In this document: positions 8,070 through 17,461 of the stretch, in pieces
Numbering within the stretch: position 1 is the first letter of the stretch
Layout: every line of letters begins with the position of its first letter
DNA from: Sporosarcina obsidiansis
GTDB lineage: Bacteria; Bacillota; Bacilli; Bacillales_A; Planococcaceae
DNA length: 64,000 nt
Direction: 5' to 3'
Assembly: GCF_009651005.1 (NCBI RefSeq)
Contig: NZ_WHVW01000001.1
Span: 1-64,000, forward strand
Notes under the pieces: generated by a model
Database searches by the model: none
The model's input: only the letters and a program-made list of their open reading frames with translations
Told to the model about the DNA's origin: nothing
Program-made: the position numbers and the translations under genes

Positions 8070-9112
8070 TCGGGCTCCCGATTGAGTGGATCGCTGCGTT
8101 AATCATAGTTCTCGTAGTAGCGCTTGCCGTCTTCACGTTATACATGGTAATTGAGAGGCATCGTGAGAATAAACGGACCCTGCTCGCTGCAACGTATTTA
8201 AATAACAACCGGATAGGGTGGTACGACTATTTGCGTACGGATGGCGTGCCGGAAGACCATCTAATTCCCCGAAATGATGCAGAAGTGAAAGCAGTTGAAG
8301 AATTGTTCCGAATGCTAGTCCACAATGTTAAAGAGGATGGTATGGAAGAACGGATCAGTGGTTTTGCCAATCGCTGGATGTCAGGGTTTTATCGTAAAAA
8401 GCTTAACGGGCGCAATTGGGGAGAACGCATGAACGCGCTGTACAGAATCTATGACTTCGGTATTGATTCTTTGACAGTTGACTGTCGAGATATGGCGAAA
8501 AAATCTATCAGTGAGGAGGAGTTTTTTCTTCTGTTACTGATTGACATGAAGTTCTATCCAGAGACATTTGTACGTGATAATCTCCTTGAATTGTGTGCAC
8601 TTTCTGCGAATGACGCGAAGGAATTGTTGTTCAGGATGCAGGAGGCAACATTCGAAGAGACAGTATGCCACTTTGACGAACTCGAGCTGACCATCCAATA
8701 TGCACTAGTAGATGTCATCGGTATGAAGCTTGACGCAACGTATGTGCCGTTTCTTGAAACGCAGTTCAATACTAAGGACAGTGAATTGCGTATCCGCGTG
8801 TTGCGCGCATACAATTCGCTTGGCATCGTTCCGGTTGTAACAGTCTATGAAGCGGCTGTCGAATCAGATGTCTGGCAGGAACGGCACCAGGCTGCCAAAA
8901 TGCTGAAATGGCTACCTCAACAATCTGCTGTCCGGTATGCTGCACATTTTGAGAAGGACGACATGTTTCTAGTCAGAGAAGAGGCGAAGCTATTCAGCAC
9001 TGCGTCAAGCATAGAAGACCAGGTGAGTCCGTTGGTGGCTGCTGCCGCTGAAGATGAAGGTTGGCTGCTGGATACGCAGTCACCGGACGGAAAAGGAGGA
9101 GACCAGATATGA
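8066..9112 (+). CDS. Membrane-anchored HEAT-repeat-like protein
   Basis: This 348-residue protein has one N-terminal membrane helix (about residues 6-28) and a large cytosolic helical region. Between about residues 190 and 330 it carries paired helices resembling HEAT repeats ('LIDMKFYPETFVRDNLLELCAL', 'DSELRIRVLRAYNSLG'). Such proteins are scaffolds. Its ATG at 8066 overlaps the upstream stop as ATGA, and its own stop overlaps the glycosyltransferase start in the same way. It may link the receiver protein to the membrane glycosyltransferase (inference). Confidence 0.7.
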   Translation: MIGLPIEWIAALIIVLVVALAVFTLYMVIERHRENKRTLLAATYLNNNRIGWYDYLRTDGVPEDHLIPRNDAEVKAVEELFRMLVHNVKEDGMEERISGFANRWMSGFYRKKLNGRNWGERMNALYRIYDFGIDSLTVDCRDMAKKSISEEEFFLLLLIDMKFYPETFVRDNLLELCALSANDAKELLFRMQEATFEETVCHFDELELTIQYALVDVIGMKLDATYVPFLETQFNTKDSELRIRVLRAYNSLGIVPVVTVYEAAVESDVWQERHQAAKMLKWLPQQSAVRYAAHFEKDDMFLVREEAKLFSTASSIEDQVSPLVAAAAEDEGWLLDTQSPDGKGGDQI

Positions 9113-10533
9113 CATCCATTCACATTGCAATGCAAGTTTTTGGTGTGATCATATTCCTCTATATGGCAGCGGTCATTTTGTCCTACAGCATCATGTTCGT
9201 CCTTGCATTTCGGACATTGAGGCGGGAACGCAGTCTCGATCGTAGGGAGTTGGATGCTCGGTTCGTCGATGCGTTCTATTCGAAACCGGTAACGATCCTC
9301 GTGCCAGCCTATAATGAAGAAACTGGAGTAATTGCGACTGTTCACTCGCTGTTAAACCTCGATTATCCACAGACGGAGCTACTCGTCATCGACGACGGTT
9401 CAAAAGACGGGACGGCAGCTGTTGTCATTGAGCAGTTTGACATGGTAAGGGCTAGAAAATCAGTGGACCCGCAGCTTGCTACAAAGCCTGTGAAAGAAGT
9501 CTATCGTTCAAGAATCCATCCCAATCTTTGGCTGATTCGCAAAGAGAATGGTGGCAAAGGAGATGCCCTAAATGTGGGCATTAACTTTGCACGGTATTCT
9601 TATTTCTGTACGATCGACGGTGATTCGATTCTCGATGAAAGTTCGCTACTACGAGTCATGAAACCGATCATTATGTCGGATGGCAAAGTGATCGCTGCAG
9701 GTGGCAACGTGCGTATCGTCAACGGAATGGATGTCGAATACGGAGCGGTGTCGTCTACTAAATTGTCAGGCAAACCATTTGTTGTTATGCAGATTGTCGA
9801 GTATTTACGCGCTTTTCTGATGGGAAGGATTGCGCTCAGCAAATACAATCTCGTGCTAATCATATCTGGAGCTTTCAGTGTGTTTTCGAAGAAACCTGTG
9901 ATTCGAGCTGGTGGCTACAATACGACAACGATCGGTGAGGATATGGAGATGGTTGTCAAACTGCAACGTATGCTGAAGGAAGATAAACTGGGTGGGCGCA
10001 TTGAGTTTGTTCCAGATCCGGTCTGCTGGACGGAAGCCCCGCAGACGATATCGGTGCTTCGAAAACAGCGGCGACGTTGGCATCAAGGTCTGCTGGAGAG
10101 TCTTTGGGCGCACCGCAAAATGACATTTAATCCGAAGTATGGAGCGGTCGGGATGATTTCAGTGCCATATTTTTGGCTCATTGAATGTCTCGGTCCGGTT
10201 ATCGAACTGGCTGGTTATGTGTATGTCATCACTGCGTTTTTCATGGGCGGCATCTACTATGAATATGCGGTTGCACTCGTGCTTCTACTCGTGTTGTATG
10301 GAACCGTCTTTTCTATGGGAGCTGTGCTTCTTGAATCCTGGAGTCTCGGCACATTTCCCAAAATTCATAACGTCTTCAGGATGATGTTGCTGACCTTAAC
10401 GGAAGTTGTCTGGTATCGTCCGCTGACGCTCATCTGGCGTGTGGAAGGGCTTGTTCGTTCCATATTCCGCATCTCTTCATGGGGGGACATGGAGCGAGTC
10501 GGTGCGACGGGAACGAAAGGAGCAGGAAAATGA
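9109..10533 (+). CDS. Family 2 glycosyltransferase, processive polysaccharide synthase type
   Basis: This 474-residue membrane enzyme has an N-terminal helix, a GT2 catalytic domain and about four C-terminal helices. Visible motifs are 'TILVPAYNEE', the UDP-binding 'VIDDGSKDGT', the metal-binding 'DGDS', the base-containing 'GEDMEM' and 'QRRRWHQG' (the QxxRW signature of processive synthases such as BcsA, IcaA and HasA). It should polymerise a beta-linked sugar and push the chain across the membrane. The start at 9109 follows AAAGGAGGAG; the open frame extends 16 codons upstream but overlaps the previous gene. Substrate not deducible. Confidence 0.9.
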   Translation: MTSIHIAMQVFGVIIFLYMAAVILSYSIMFVLAFRTLRRERSLDRRELDARFVDAFYSKPVTILVPAYNEETGVIATVHSLLNLDYPQTELLVIDDGSKDGTAAVVIEQFDMVRARKSVDPQLATKPVKEVYRSRIHPNLWLIRKENGGKGDALNVGINFARYSYFCTIDGDSILDESSLLRVMKPIIMSDGKVIAAGGNVRIVNGMDVEYGAVSSTKLSGKPFVVMQIVEYLRAFLMGRIALSKYNLVLIISGAFSVFSKKPVIRAGGYNTTTIGEDMEMVVKLQRMLKEDKLGGRIEFVPDPVCWTEAPQTISVLRKQRRRWHQGLLESLWAHRKMTFNPKYGAVGMISVPYFWLIECLGPVIELAGYVYVITAFFMGGIYYEYAVALVLLLVLYGTVFSMGAVLLESWSLGTFPKIHNVFRMMLLTLTEVVWYRPLTLIWRVEGLVRSIFRISSWGDMERVGATGTKGAGK

Positions 10534-13500
10534 AGAAGGTATACATGATTGCTGCCGCCTTTTTGCTAGTGTTGCTGCTACCGCTTGTTTTCTGGACAGC
10601 AGAAAAAGAACAGAAGTTGTCCGTTGCAATTATTGATAAAACGGTTGCCAACGACTCGTTTCGGGAGCACCTCGGCATTATGTGGGTGCTTAATCATCTG
10701 AAAGTGAAGACACAGGACGGCAAAGCGTTCCACTCGTCTTCGGACTATTATGGTACTATTCCTCCGAAAGATGGAGAAAATGAGCCGACCATTCGTCAGC
10801 TTCCGAAAAACTATGACGGGATCGACGTAATCTACATTGCTGACACATACGGTGTATTTGAAGATGATCTCGTCGAGGGAAAGGGTGGTAGAAATGGGGC
10901 TCGCTCTGCAGAAGTGTTAGGCGGACTAGATGCAGAAGAGTGGGAAGCGATTGAGAAGCGCACAGCGAACAAAAAGCCTTCCTTGCTAATCGCTGAATAT
11001 AATACGTTCGCCTCGCCAACGAAACCGGAAGTCCGCAAGCAAGTGACGAAACATCTCGGAATCGAATGGCAAGGATGGACTGCGCGTTACTTTGATAATC
11101 TAGATTATCACAATAACCCTGAAATTCCGCAGTGGGTCATAGACGAGCATAAGGATGAATGGACATATTCAGGAGGTGGGTTCCTGCTCGTCAACGATCT
11201 CGATGGCTCATATCTTGTGTTGGAAGATAAGAAGCATGTGAAAGAAACGGGCATCCAGATGACGTTGACAGAAGAAGGAGAAAAGCGTCTCGGCACAGCA
11301 GGATCCCACCGCTATTCCTATTGGTTTGATATTGTGACACCGCGACCTGGGGCAGAAGTGCTTGCTACGTATGACTGGTCGTTGACAAACAAAGGACGGC
11401 AGCTGCTTGCTGAACAGGGAATTCCGGCTGAATTTGCTGCGGTCGTCCGAAAAACAGCTGATGCGTCTGAAAGCATCTACTTTGCAGGGGACTATAACGA
11501 TGTCCCATCCGTCCCAAAATTTTATCAGCTAAAAGGGCTATCACAGCTATACAAGTTGTTGTATGCCTTTTCGGACGAATCATTCTTCTGGTCTTCGTAT
11601 GCGCCGATGATGAAAGGCGCACTTGACGGCTTTGGCAAGGCAGAGGAGAAGACACCTGTTGCAGCTAGTAAAGGAGACATTGACCTACAGGCGAGGATCA
11701 TCGGCAAACAGATGGAAGTGTTTGAAAACGGAAAATGGAAAGCGATCACTGTGAAAGGTGTCAATATCGGTATGGCCAAACCGGGTGTCTTCCCCGGAGA
11801 AGCAGGCATTGAAGAAGCTGAATATTATCGTTGGTTTGAAGCAATTGGAGATATGAACGCCAACACAATAAGGGTATACACACTACACCCACCGGCATTT
11901 TACCGTGCGCTTAAGTCCTACAATGAATCTCACGACCAGCCAATTCACGTCATGCACGGTGTATGGATCAACGAAGAAAAACTCGTAGAATCACTCGACG
12001 CTTTTGACAAAGGGAACTTGCAGGACTTCCGAGAAGAAATGACCCGCCTGGTCGATGTTGTCCACGGCAATGCGGATGTGGAAGAGCGCCCTGGGCATGC
12101 ATCCGGTGTTTACGATGCGAACATTTCCAAATGGGTCAGCGCCTGGATGATCGGTGTCGAATGGTACCCGTTCATGGTGGAAGGTACGAACATAACGCAT
12201 GCCGGTATCGGAGAGTATGATGGTACCTACTTCAGTACGAAAGAAGCTGAGCCGTTCGAGTACTGGCTCGCTGAACAGATGGATTACCTCGTCACCCATG
12301 AAGTGGAGAAATATCATGCTATCCGACCGATGAGTTTCACCAACTGGGTGACGACCGATCTGCTTGACCATCCGGCTGATTCATCGGAATCTGAAGACCT
12401 AGTGTCGGTTGACCCCAACAAGATTTACGTTAAAGGCGAAATGGAAAAAGCCGGGCAATTTGCTTCGTATCACGTGTACCCATATTACCCGGACTTCTTA
12501 AACTATGAAAAGAAATACCGCGAATTCATCGACTTTCGCGGTGAGAAAAACAACTATGCCGCCTACTTGAAAGGCTTACACGCGGCACACCGGCTACCGG
12601 TGTTGATCGCTGAATTCGGTATTCCGGCATCGCGAGGTAAAACGCATGAGAACCCGTTCGGCTGGAATCAGGGATTCATGTCCGAGCGGCAGCAAGGTGA
12701 CGTATTGACGCATCTTTACGAAGATATCCTGCACGAAGGGATGATGGGCGGTCTCGTGTTCACCTGGCAGGATGAGTGGTTTAAGCGAACGTGGAATACA
12801 ATGGATTACGACGATCCGAACCGTCGACCGTTTTGGTCAAATGCACAGACGAACGAGCAGCAGTTTGGCTTATTGAGCTTCGACCGACTGAAAGTGAAAG
12901 TTGACGGTGAGACGGAGGAGTGGGAAGGCGATCCGCTATATGAGAAGGACAGCGGATCGCTAAAGAAGCTGTTTGTCGATCACGATGAACGCTATTTGTA
13001 CATCCGGCTCGATATAGCTGAACCGGCAGTCGGTGCCTATCCCGTCATCACGCTTGATACTGTACCGGGACAGGGGAATACAACGATTGATGGGATGAAA
13101 AATGCGGAGTTTAGCAACGGACTAGAATTTGTTGCGAAGCTGAACGGCAGCAATGCACGGCTACTCATTGATCCGTATTACGATTTTTACCATTACTTGT
13201 ATGGTAAGAAACTACAGCTCATCAACGACGTTGACCGCAAAAACGACTCGGGGCAGTTTATCCCGATCGAGTACGCATTGAACAAACCGTATCTGATCCC
13301 GAACGAAAATAGGACGATTCCGTATTCTGCCTATGAGACAGGCAAGTTGAAAGAGGGCAACGGCAATCCAGAGTCTAATGACTATGATTCTTTGGCTGAT
13401 TACAAGATCCGCGATGGCCAACTCGAACTTCGCATCCCGTGGCTGCTTATCCAGTCGAAAGACCCGAGCCAAAAGGAGTTCATTGGCAACTTAGCAAAAG

Positions 13501-13715
13501 ATGGTGAACAGGCAAGTGTGAAAGTGGAAGATATCGGCATCGGTGCTTTGTTCGTCGACAATGACGGCGAAGTTCTTGATACTTTCCCGCAGCAGTCCGG
13601 CAGCAAGATCAGCGCACTGAAGCGGTACACATGGGATAACTGGGACCAGCCGCTTTACGAAGAGCGTCTGAAGCAGTCGTATTACATCATGCAGAAGACG
13701 TTTGCGGAGGAGTGA
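10530..13715 (+). CDS. Large surface glycoside-hydrolase-like protein
   Basis: This 1061-residue protein has an N-terminal signal anchor (about residues 5-22) and at least three parts. Residues 30-380 form an uncharacterised alpha/beta domain. Residues about 415-790 resemble a TIM-barrel glycoside hydrolase ('VKGVNIGMAKPG', 'NANTIRVYTLHPPAFY', probable acid in 'WMIGVEWYP', probable nucleophile Glu in 'VLIAEFGIPA', 'GGLVFTWQDEWF'). The last 200 residues resemble a CBM9-type beta sandwich ('HDERYLYIRLDI'). The ATG at 10530 overlaps the synthase stop. It probably trims or modifies the exported polysaccharide. Domain calls are by eye. Confidence 0.72.
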   Translation: MKKVYMIAAAFLLVLLLPLVFWTAEKEQKLSVAIIDKTVANDSFREHLGIMWVLNHLKVKTQDGKAFHSSSDYYGTIPPKDGENEPTIRQLPKNYDGIDVIYIADTYGVFEDDLVEGKGGRNGARSAEVLGGLDAEEWEAIEKRTANKKPSLLIAEYNTFASPTKPEVRKQVTKHLGIEWQGWTARYFDNLDYHNNPEIPQWVIDEHKDEWTYSGGGFLLVNDLDGSYLVLEDKKHVKETGIQMTLTEEGEKRLGTAGSHRYSYWFDIVTPRPGAEVLATYDWSLTNKGRQLLAEQGIPAEFAAVVRKTADASESIYFAGDYNDVPSVPKFYQLKGLSQLYKLLYAFSDESFFWSSYAPMMKGALDGFGKAEEKTPVAASKGDIDLQARIIGKQMEVFENGKWKAITVKGVNIGMAKPGVFPGEAGIEEAEYYRWFEAIGDMNANTIRVYTLHPPAFYRALKSYNESHDQPIHVMHGVWINEEKLVESLDAFDKGNLQDFREEMTRLVDVVHGNADVEERPGHASGVYDANISKWVSAWMIGVEWYPFMVEGTNITHAGIGEYDGTYFSTKEAEPFEYWLAEQMDYLVTHEVEKYHAIRPMSFTNWVTTDLLDHPADSSESEDLVSVDPNKIYVKGEMEKAGQFASYHVYPYYPDFLNYEKKYREFIDFRGEKNNYAAYLKGLHAAHRLPVLIAEFGIPASRGKTHENPFGWNQGFMSERQQGDVLTHLYEDILHEGMMGGLVFTWQDEWFKRTWNTMDYDDPNRRPFWSNAQTNEQQFGLLSFDRLKVKVDGETEEWEGDPLYEKDSGSLKKLFVDHDERYLYIRLDIAEPAVGAYPVITLDTVPGQGNTTIDGMKNAEFSNGLEFVAKLNGSNARLLIDPYYDFYHYLYGKKLQLINDVDRKNDSGQFIPIEYALNKPYLIPNENRTIPYSAYETGKLKEGNGNPESNDYDSLADYKIRDGQLELRIPWLLIQSKDPSQKEFIGNLAKDGEQASVKVEDIGIGALFVDNDGEVLDTFPQQSGSKISALKRYTWDNWDQPLYEERLKQSYYIMQKTFAEE

Positions 13716-13776
13716 CAGTTGGAATAAGTATTAGGATGTAGACACTACTCTTGATGTATAGTATCTCAAGAAATAT

Positions 13777-13812
13777 GATCCTGCGGAGGGTAATCTCTGC
13801 AGGGTCTTTTTC
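13777..13812 (+). terminator. Terminator of the polysaccharide operon
   Basis: GATCCTGC (13777-13784) pairs with GCAGGGTC (13799-13806), with one wobble, followed by TTTTTCT. It lies 60 bp after the stop of the last operon gene. Confidence 0.75.
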
Positions 13813-13967
13813 TGTCTTAATAATTCTTCTTAAAATAACTGTGACAAGTACCGGAACCCCCCGTATTTCTATTATAGATCTCCTATAATTTATCCTCCAA
13901 AATCTGTAACTAAATCAAAAAAATTCAGTCTACTCCAATAACAACAATTTGGAGAGGATGAGTCGAT

Positions 13968-16058
13968 ATGAATAAAAGCAGATGGATATTGACACTTATA
14001 GCTTGCGGGGCAGTCAGCGTGTTGATGGTCGCTAGTTTCTTTTTCTGGCCGAAAGTGAACACCACTGTCGCCCAAACGGTGCTCGCTGGTCAGCCGCTGA
14101 CACTTTATTTTACTGCACCGATCAAGCGAGGCGTGGAGGCGTCGGAATTTTATATCACCGACCACTCGCAAGAAAAAGTGCCTGCTACGCTGTCTTATGG
14201 AAATGAAAGGACTTCTTTAAAAGTGGAGGTACTGCAGCCTGGAGAATATAAATTGCACATGCCGAATAATAGTTTCAAAGGCTGGAAAAGAACTACGAAC
14301 GATACGTTTTCATTCACCGTCATCGAAGCGGTAAAGCCTGTCACATCCATTAAAGAAATTGAAAAATTCTTTAAGCAGGCGGAGCGGCAGAATACGCTTT
14401 TTACGTCGCGCGGAGATGTCGTGTTGGAGTCTGCTTCGGAAGATAAAGCTAGCGCCCAAGGAAACAGCGGTCACTCCCAGACGAATCAGCAAGTAGAAGG
14501 CGTGGATGAAGCGGATCAGGTTAAAACAGATGGAGATTTCATTTATGATATCACGAACTATGAAGAGTTGATCATCACGGACATTCGAAACCCGAAGAAA
14601 CTGATAAACGTCAGCACCATAGATTTTAAAGGAGCATTTTACCCGAGAGAACTGTACGTGGATGAAAATCTACTTGTTGTCATTGGTGGTAAACAGCAGG
14701 AGCAGCCATCTACTGCTGATGAAGCCAAGCGGATGATGCCAATGCAAGAGTTATCGGTGATTCAGGTGTACGATGTGACAGACCGAATGCAGCCTAAACT
14801 GCTGCGTGAAACGGGTGCCGAAGGGTATATCATCGGTACGCGGAAAATTGGACAGCATGTATATATGGTAACCAACAATCGCCCGATGTATTGGATTCAA
14901 GAAGCTTCTGAGGGTGAGGGATTATTGCCAAGAGTCTTTGATTCAACAACTGACGATTCAGTGCAACCGATGAAAATCGATCAAGTGTCTATCTTGCCAG
15001 GTACGATGGAACCTTCGTATTCCGTCATCACGGCACTCGATATTCATTCGGGTGAGAAAAACGGAGTCCAAACGAAAGCATATATTGGTAGCGGCGAACA
15101 ACTCTATATGTCAAAGGATCGTGTCTATTTGACGTCCACTCTCTATGGAAAGACAGGAGCTGAAGGGAATAGTGAAGTGTTCAAGTTTGGGTTAGACGGC
15201 ACGAATGTCCATTTCCTGCAAGCTGCTCAACTGAAAGGCACGATCTTGAACCAGTTCTCCATGGATGAACACGATGGATACTTCCGAGTTGTTACGACGG
15301 AAGGCAATCTGTGGGATGAAAAAAATATCGCTAAAAACCATTTATTTATTTTGGATAAGGAAATGAAGCAAGTTGGGTCAATTGAGGATCTGGCGAAAAA
15401 AGAACGAATTTACTCAGCGCGATTCATGGGGGATAAAGCGTATATGGTGACATTCCGTGAAACGGATCCGCTATTCGTAATGGATGTAGCGGATCCTAAG
15501 AATCCAAAAGTATTAGGTGAATTAAAAATTCCAGGCTTCAGCAACTATTTGCATCCGCTCGATGAAGGACATTTGATCGGCTTTGGCTACGAGACGGTGT
15601 CCAAGAAAAATCCACAGGGCGGCGAACCGATTATCCAGACACGTGGCATGAAGATTTCATTATTTGATGTGACGGACTTCGCGAATCCGAAAGAACAAGC
15701 GACGGAAGTGATTGGAGGTCAGGGTACATATTCTCCAGTTCAGCATGATCACCATGCGTTGTTTTTACATCCAGAGCAAAACTTGTACGGTTTTCCGATT
15801 ACCGTTTATCAAGAAACTGAGGAAGAAGGGATATTGCGTTCTGAAAAGGCTGGAGCCATGCTCTATGAAATTTCAGCAGACAAAGGGATTATCCTAAAAG
15901 CAGACTTGACGGCAGGTTTTCCGAATGAATACATGGACTGGGAAAAAGAAGTCCAGCGCTTGTTGTATAGTGGTGACGCAGTTTATACCATTGCTGCAAA
16001 TGAAGTAAAAAGCTACTCATTGGAGGATTTTATATTATTAGGGGAAGTGGAGAAGTGA
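13968..16058 (+). CDS. Secreted or anchored beta-propeller domain protein (PF09826 type)
   Basis: This 696-residue protein has an N-terminal membrane anchor (about 7-27), an Ig-like segment (about 35-120) and a long beta-propeller region. The segment 'VEGVDEADQVKTDGDFIYDI' is the hallmark of the PF09826 beta-propeller family, found in archaea and Bacillales. Later blades repeat patterns such as 'VYDVTDRMQPKLL', 'VMDVADPKNPKVLGEL' and 'LFDVTDFANPKE'. Function unknown; propellers usually bind proteins or polysaccharide. The ATG at 13968 follows GGAGAGG. It is a single gene after the polysaccharide operon terminator. Confidence 0.85.
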   Translation: MNKSRWILTLIACGAVSVLMVASFFFWPKVNTTVAQTVLAGQPLTLYFTAPIKRGVEASEFYITDHSQEKVPATLSYGNERTSLKVEVLQPGEYKLHMPNNSFKGWKRTTNDTFSFTVIEAVKPVTSIKEIEKFFKQAERQNTLFTSRGDVVLESASEDKASAQGNSGHSQTNQQVEGVDEADQVKTDGDFIYDITNYEELIITDIRNPKKLINVSTIDFKGAFYPRELYVDENLLVVIGGKQQEQPSTADEAKRMMPMQELSVIQVYDVTDRMQPKLLRETGAEGYIIGTRKIGQHVYMVTNNRPMYWIQEASEGEGLLPRVFDSTTDDSVQPMKIDQVSILPGTMEPSYSVITALDIHSGEKNGVQTKAYIGSGEQLYMSKDRVYLTSTLYGKTGAEGNSEVFKFGLDGTNVHFLQAAQLKGTILNQFSMDEHDGYFRVVTTEGNLWDEKNIAKNHLFILDKEMKQVGSIEDLAKKERIYSARFMGDKAYMVTFRETDPLFVMDVADPKNPKVLGELKIPGFSNYLHPLDEGHLIGFGYETVSKKNPQGGEPIIQTRGMKISLFDVTDFANPKEQATEVIGGQGTYSPVQHDHHALFLHPEQNLYGFPITVYQETEEEGILRSEKAGAMLYEISADKGIILKADLTAGFPNEYMDWEKEVQRLLYSGDAVYTIAANEVKSYSLEDFILLGEVEK

Positions 16059-16073
16059 GAAAAAATTTTAGGG

Positions 16074-16105
16074 AGCGCTCATAGAACGCATGCAACCGCT
16101 CATAA
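16074..16105 (+). repeat. 21-bp-phased repeat, two units (AGCGCTCATAG type)
   Basis: AGCGCTCATAG at 16074 and ACCGCTCATAA at 16095 are exactly 21 bp apart. An inverted partial copy (TATGAGCGG) follows near 16119. It lies 15 bp after the beta-propeller gene and could also fold as a hairpin. Confidence 0.7.
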
Positions 16106-16207
16106 ATCCCATCCGGTATATGAGCGGAAATTTTTTGCAATGTTAAAGGTTGTTTTTACCCAGTTCGTCCATTAAGATGTAGAGAACAGTAGCGTAGGGG
16201 TGAGAAT

Positions 16208-16960
16208 ATGGCGGGAACCGAGGCACAGGAGCTAGCGATTGAATGTTGTTTGCTAGCAGGCCGTCTCATGATGGAAGCAGGTGCGGAAACATATCGTGTG
16301 GAAGATACGATGGAGCGCATGGCGCAAGCACATAATCTGCGGATGACCCATAGTTTTGTTACGCCGACGGGCATCATTTTCTCGCCAGGCACGCCACATC
16401 ATACGCAGCTAATTCGTATTAAGAAACGTTCAACTGACTTAGAAAAGATTGCTAGAATCAATGATGTGTCACGGAAGTTAGTGACAGGTGATTATTCGTT
16501 AGAACAAGCGTATATGCAGTTACAAACGATTGATCGAGTAAAAGTTGTTTTCCCATTTTGGCTTCAGCTATTGGCTGCGGCTTGGGCGAGCGGCTGTTTT
16601 TTATTGTTGTTCGAAGGGCATTGGCGTGATTTACCGGCAGCTATTTTAGCGGGTGGGGTTGGATATATCATCGTGGTGTTAGTGAATGAAGTGACGAAGG
16701 TACAGTTTTTTGCCGAATTTGTCGCATCACTTGGAGTGGCGACCAGTGCTTTTTTGATGGTGTATTTCGGTCAAGGAAACGAATTGGATAAAATCATTAT
16801 TGGTGGTGTCATGCCGCTAGTACCAGGTCTATTGATCACCAATGCAGTTCGTGATTTGATGGCAGGTCATTTCGTGTCAGGTTTGTCAAAAGGAGCAGAA
16901 GCCTTCTTGACGGCATTTGCGATTGGCGCAGGCGTGGCCTTGATTCTGTCATTTAGATGA
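16208..16960 (+). CDS. Threonine/serine exporter, ThrE N-terminal half (YjjP-like)
   Basis: This 250-residue protein matches the PF06738 half of the ThrE exporter family: a cytosolic N-terminal part with the conserved 'EAGAETYRVEDTMERMA' and 'FVTPTGIIFS' segments, then five membrane helices from about residue 115. The membrane part contains 'GGVMPLVPGLLITNAVRDLMAGHFVSG', typical of the family. In this organism the exporter is split in two, as in E. coli YjjP/YjjB. The start at 16208 follows AGGGGTGAG. It likely acts with the next gene to export threonine/serine or small organic acids. Confidence 0.88.
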   Translation: MAGTEAQELAIECCLLAGRLMMEAGAETYRVEDTMERMAQAHNLRMTHSFVTPTGIIFSPGTPHHTQLIRIKKRSTDLEKIARINDVSRKLVTGDYSLEQAYMQLQTIDRVKVVFPFWLQLLAAAWASGCFLLLFEGHWRDLPAAILAGGVGYIIVVLVNEVTKVQFFAEFVASLGVATSAFLMVYFGQGNELDKIIIGGVMPLVPGLLITNAVRDLMAGHFVSGLSKGAEAFLTAFAIGAGVALILSFR

Positions 16961-16976
16961 GCGAGGAGTGGGCGTC

Positions 16977-17429
16977 GTGTATGTACTGATTCAAGGACTG
17001 TTAAGTTTCTTCGCTGCATTGGGATTTGGGATCATTTTCAACGCACCGCGGAAGATGTTGTTTCATTGTGGGCTCGTTGGTGGAGCAGGCTGGCTGATCT
17101 ATTTACAGTGTAATGCATGGTGGACTGACCCGGTAAAAGCTTCTTTTCTCGGAGCGTTCACCGTATCTGTTTTAGCTCATTTGTTTGCGAAGGCATTTCG
17201 GATGCCGATGATTATTTTTAGTGTAGCGGGCATTATTCCGTTAGTGCCGGGTGGGCTTGCGTATAATGCGATGCGACATGTAGTGGAGCACGACTATCTA
17301 CAGGCAATTCCCATTGCGTCCCAAGCATTCATGGTATCAGGCGCCATTGCGATGGGCCTCGTATTCGCGGAAGTTATGATTCAGTTACTATTTAAATTTG
17401 TGATAAAAAATGGAGCCCTTTCGAAATGA
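16977..17429 (+). CDS. Threonine/serine exporter, ThrE C-terminal half (YjjB-like)
   Basis: This 150-residue membrane protein of the ThrE_2 type (PF12821) has about five helices and the conserved 'MIIFSVAGIIPLVPGGLAY' segment, which mirrors the pattern in the preceding gene. The GTG at 16977 has GAGGAG eight bases upstream; a GTG at 16968 in frame overlaps the ribosome site and is less likely. It sits 16 bp after its partner and should be co-translated. The 3' end, including the stop codon, is part of a hairpin. Confidence 0.85.
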   Translation: MYVLIQGLLSFFAALGFGIIFNAPRKMLFHCGLVGGAGWLIYLQCNAWWTDPVKASFLGAFTVSVLAHLFAKAFRMPMIIFSVAGIIPLVPGGLAYNAMRHVVEHDYLQAIPIASQAFMVSGAIAMGLVFAEVMIQLLFKFVIKNGALSK

Positions 17430-17443
17430 AAGGAGCTCCTTCT
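17404..17443 (-). terminator. Terminator of the PAS-GGDEF-EAL gene, inside the 3' end of the convergent gene
   Basis: GGAGC and CCTTTC (17412-17422) pair with 17428-17439 with one bulge. Read on the minus strand the hairpin is followed by ATTTTTTATC, a proper T-run; on the plus strand only TTCT follows. It overlaps the last codons of the plus-strand exporter gene. Confidence 0.65.
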
Positions 17444-17461
17444 GATTGAGTGGAATGAAAT

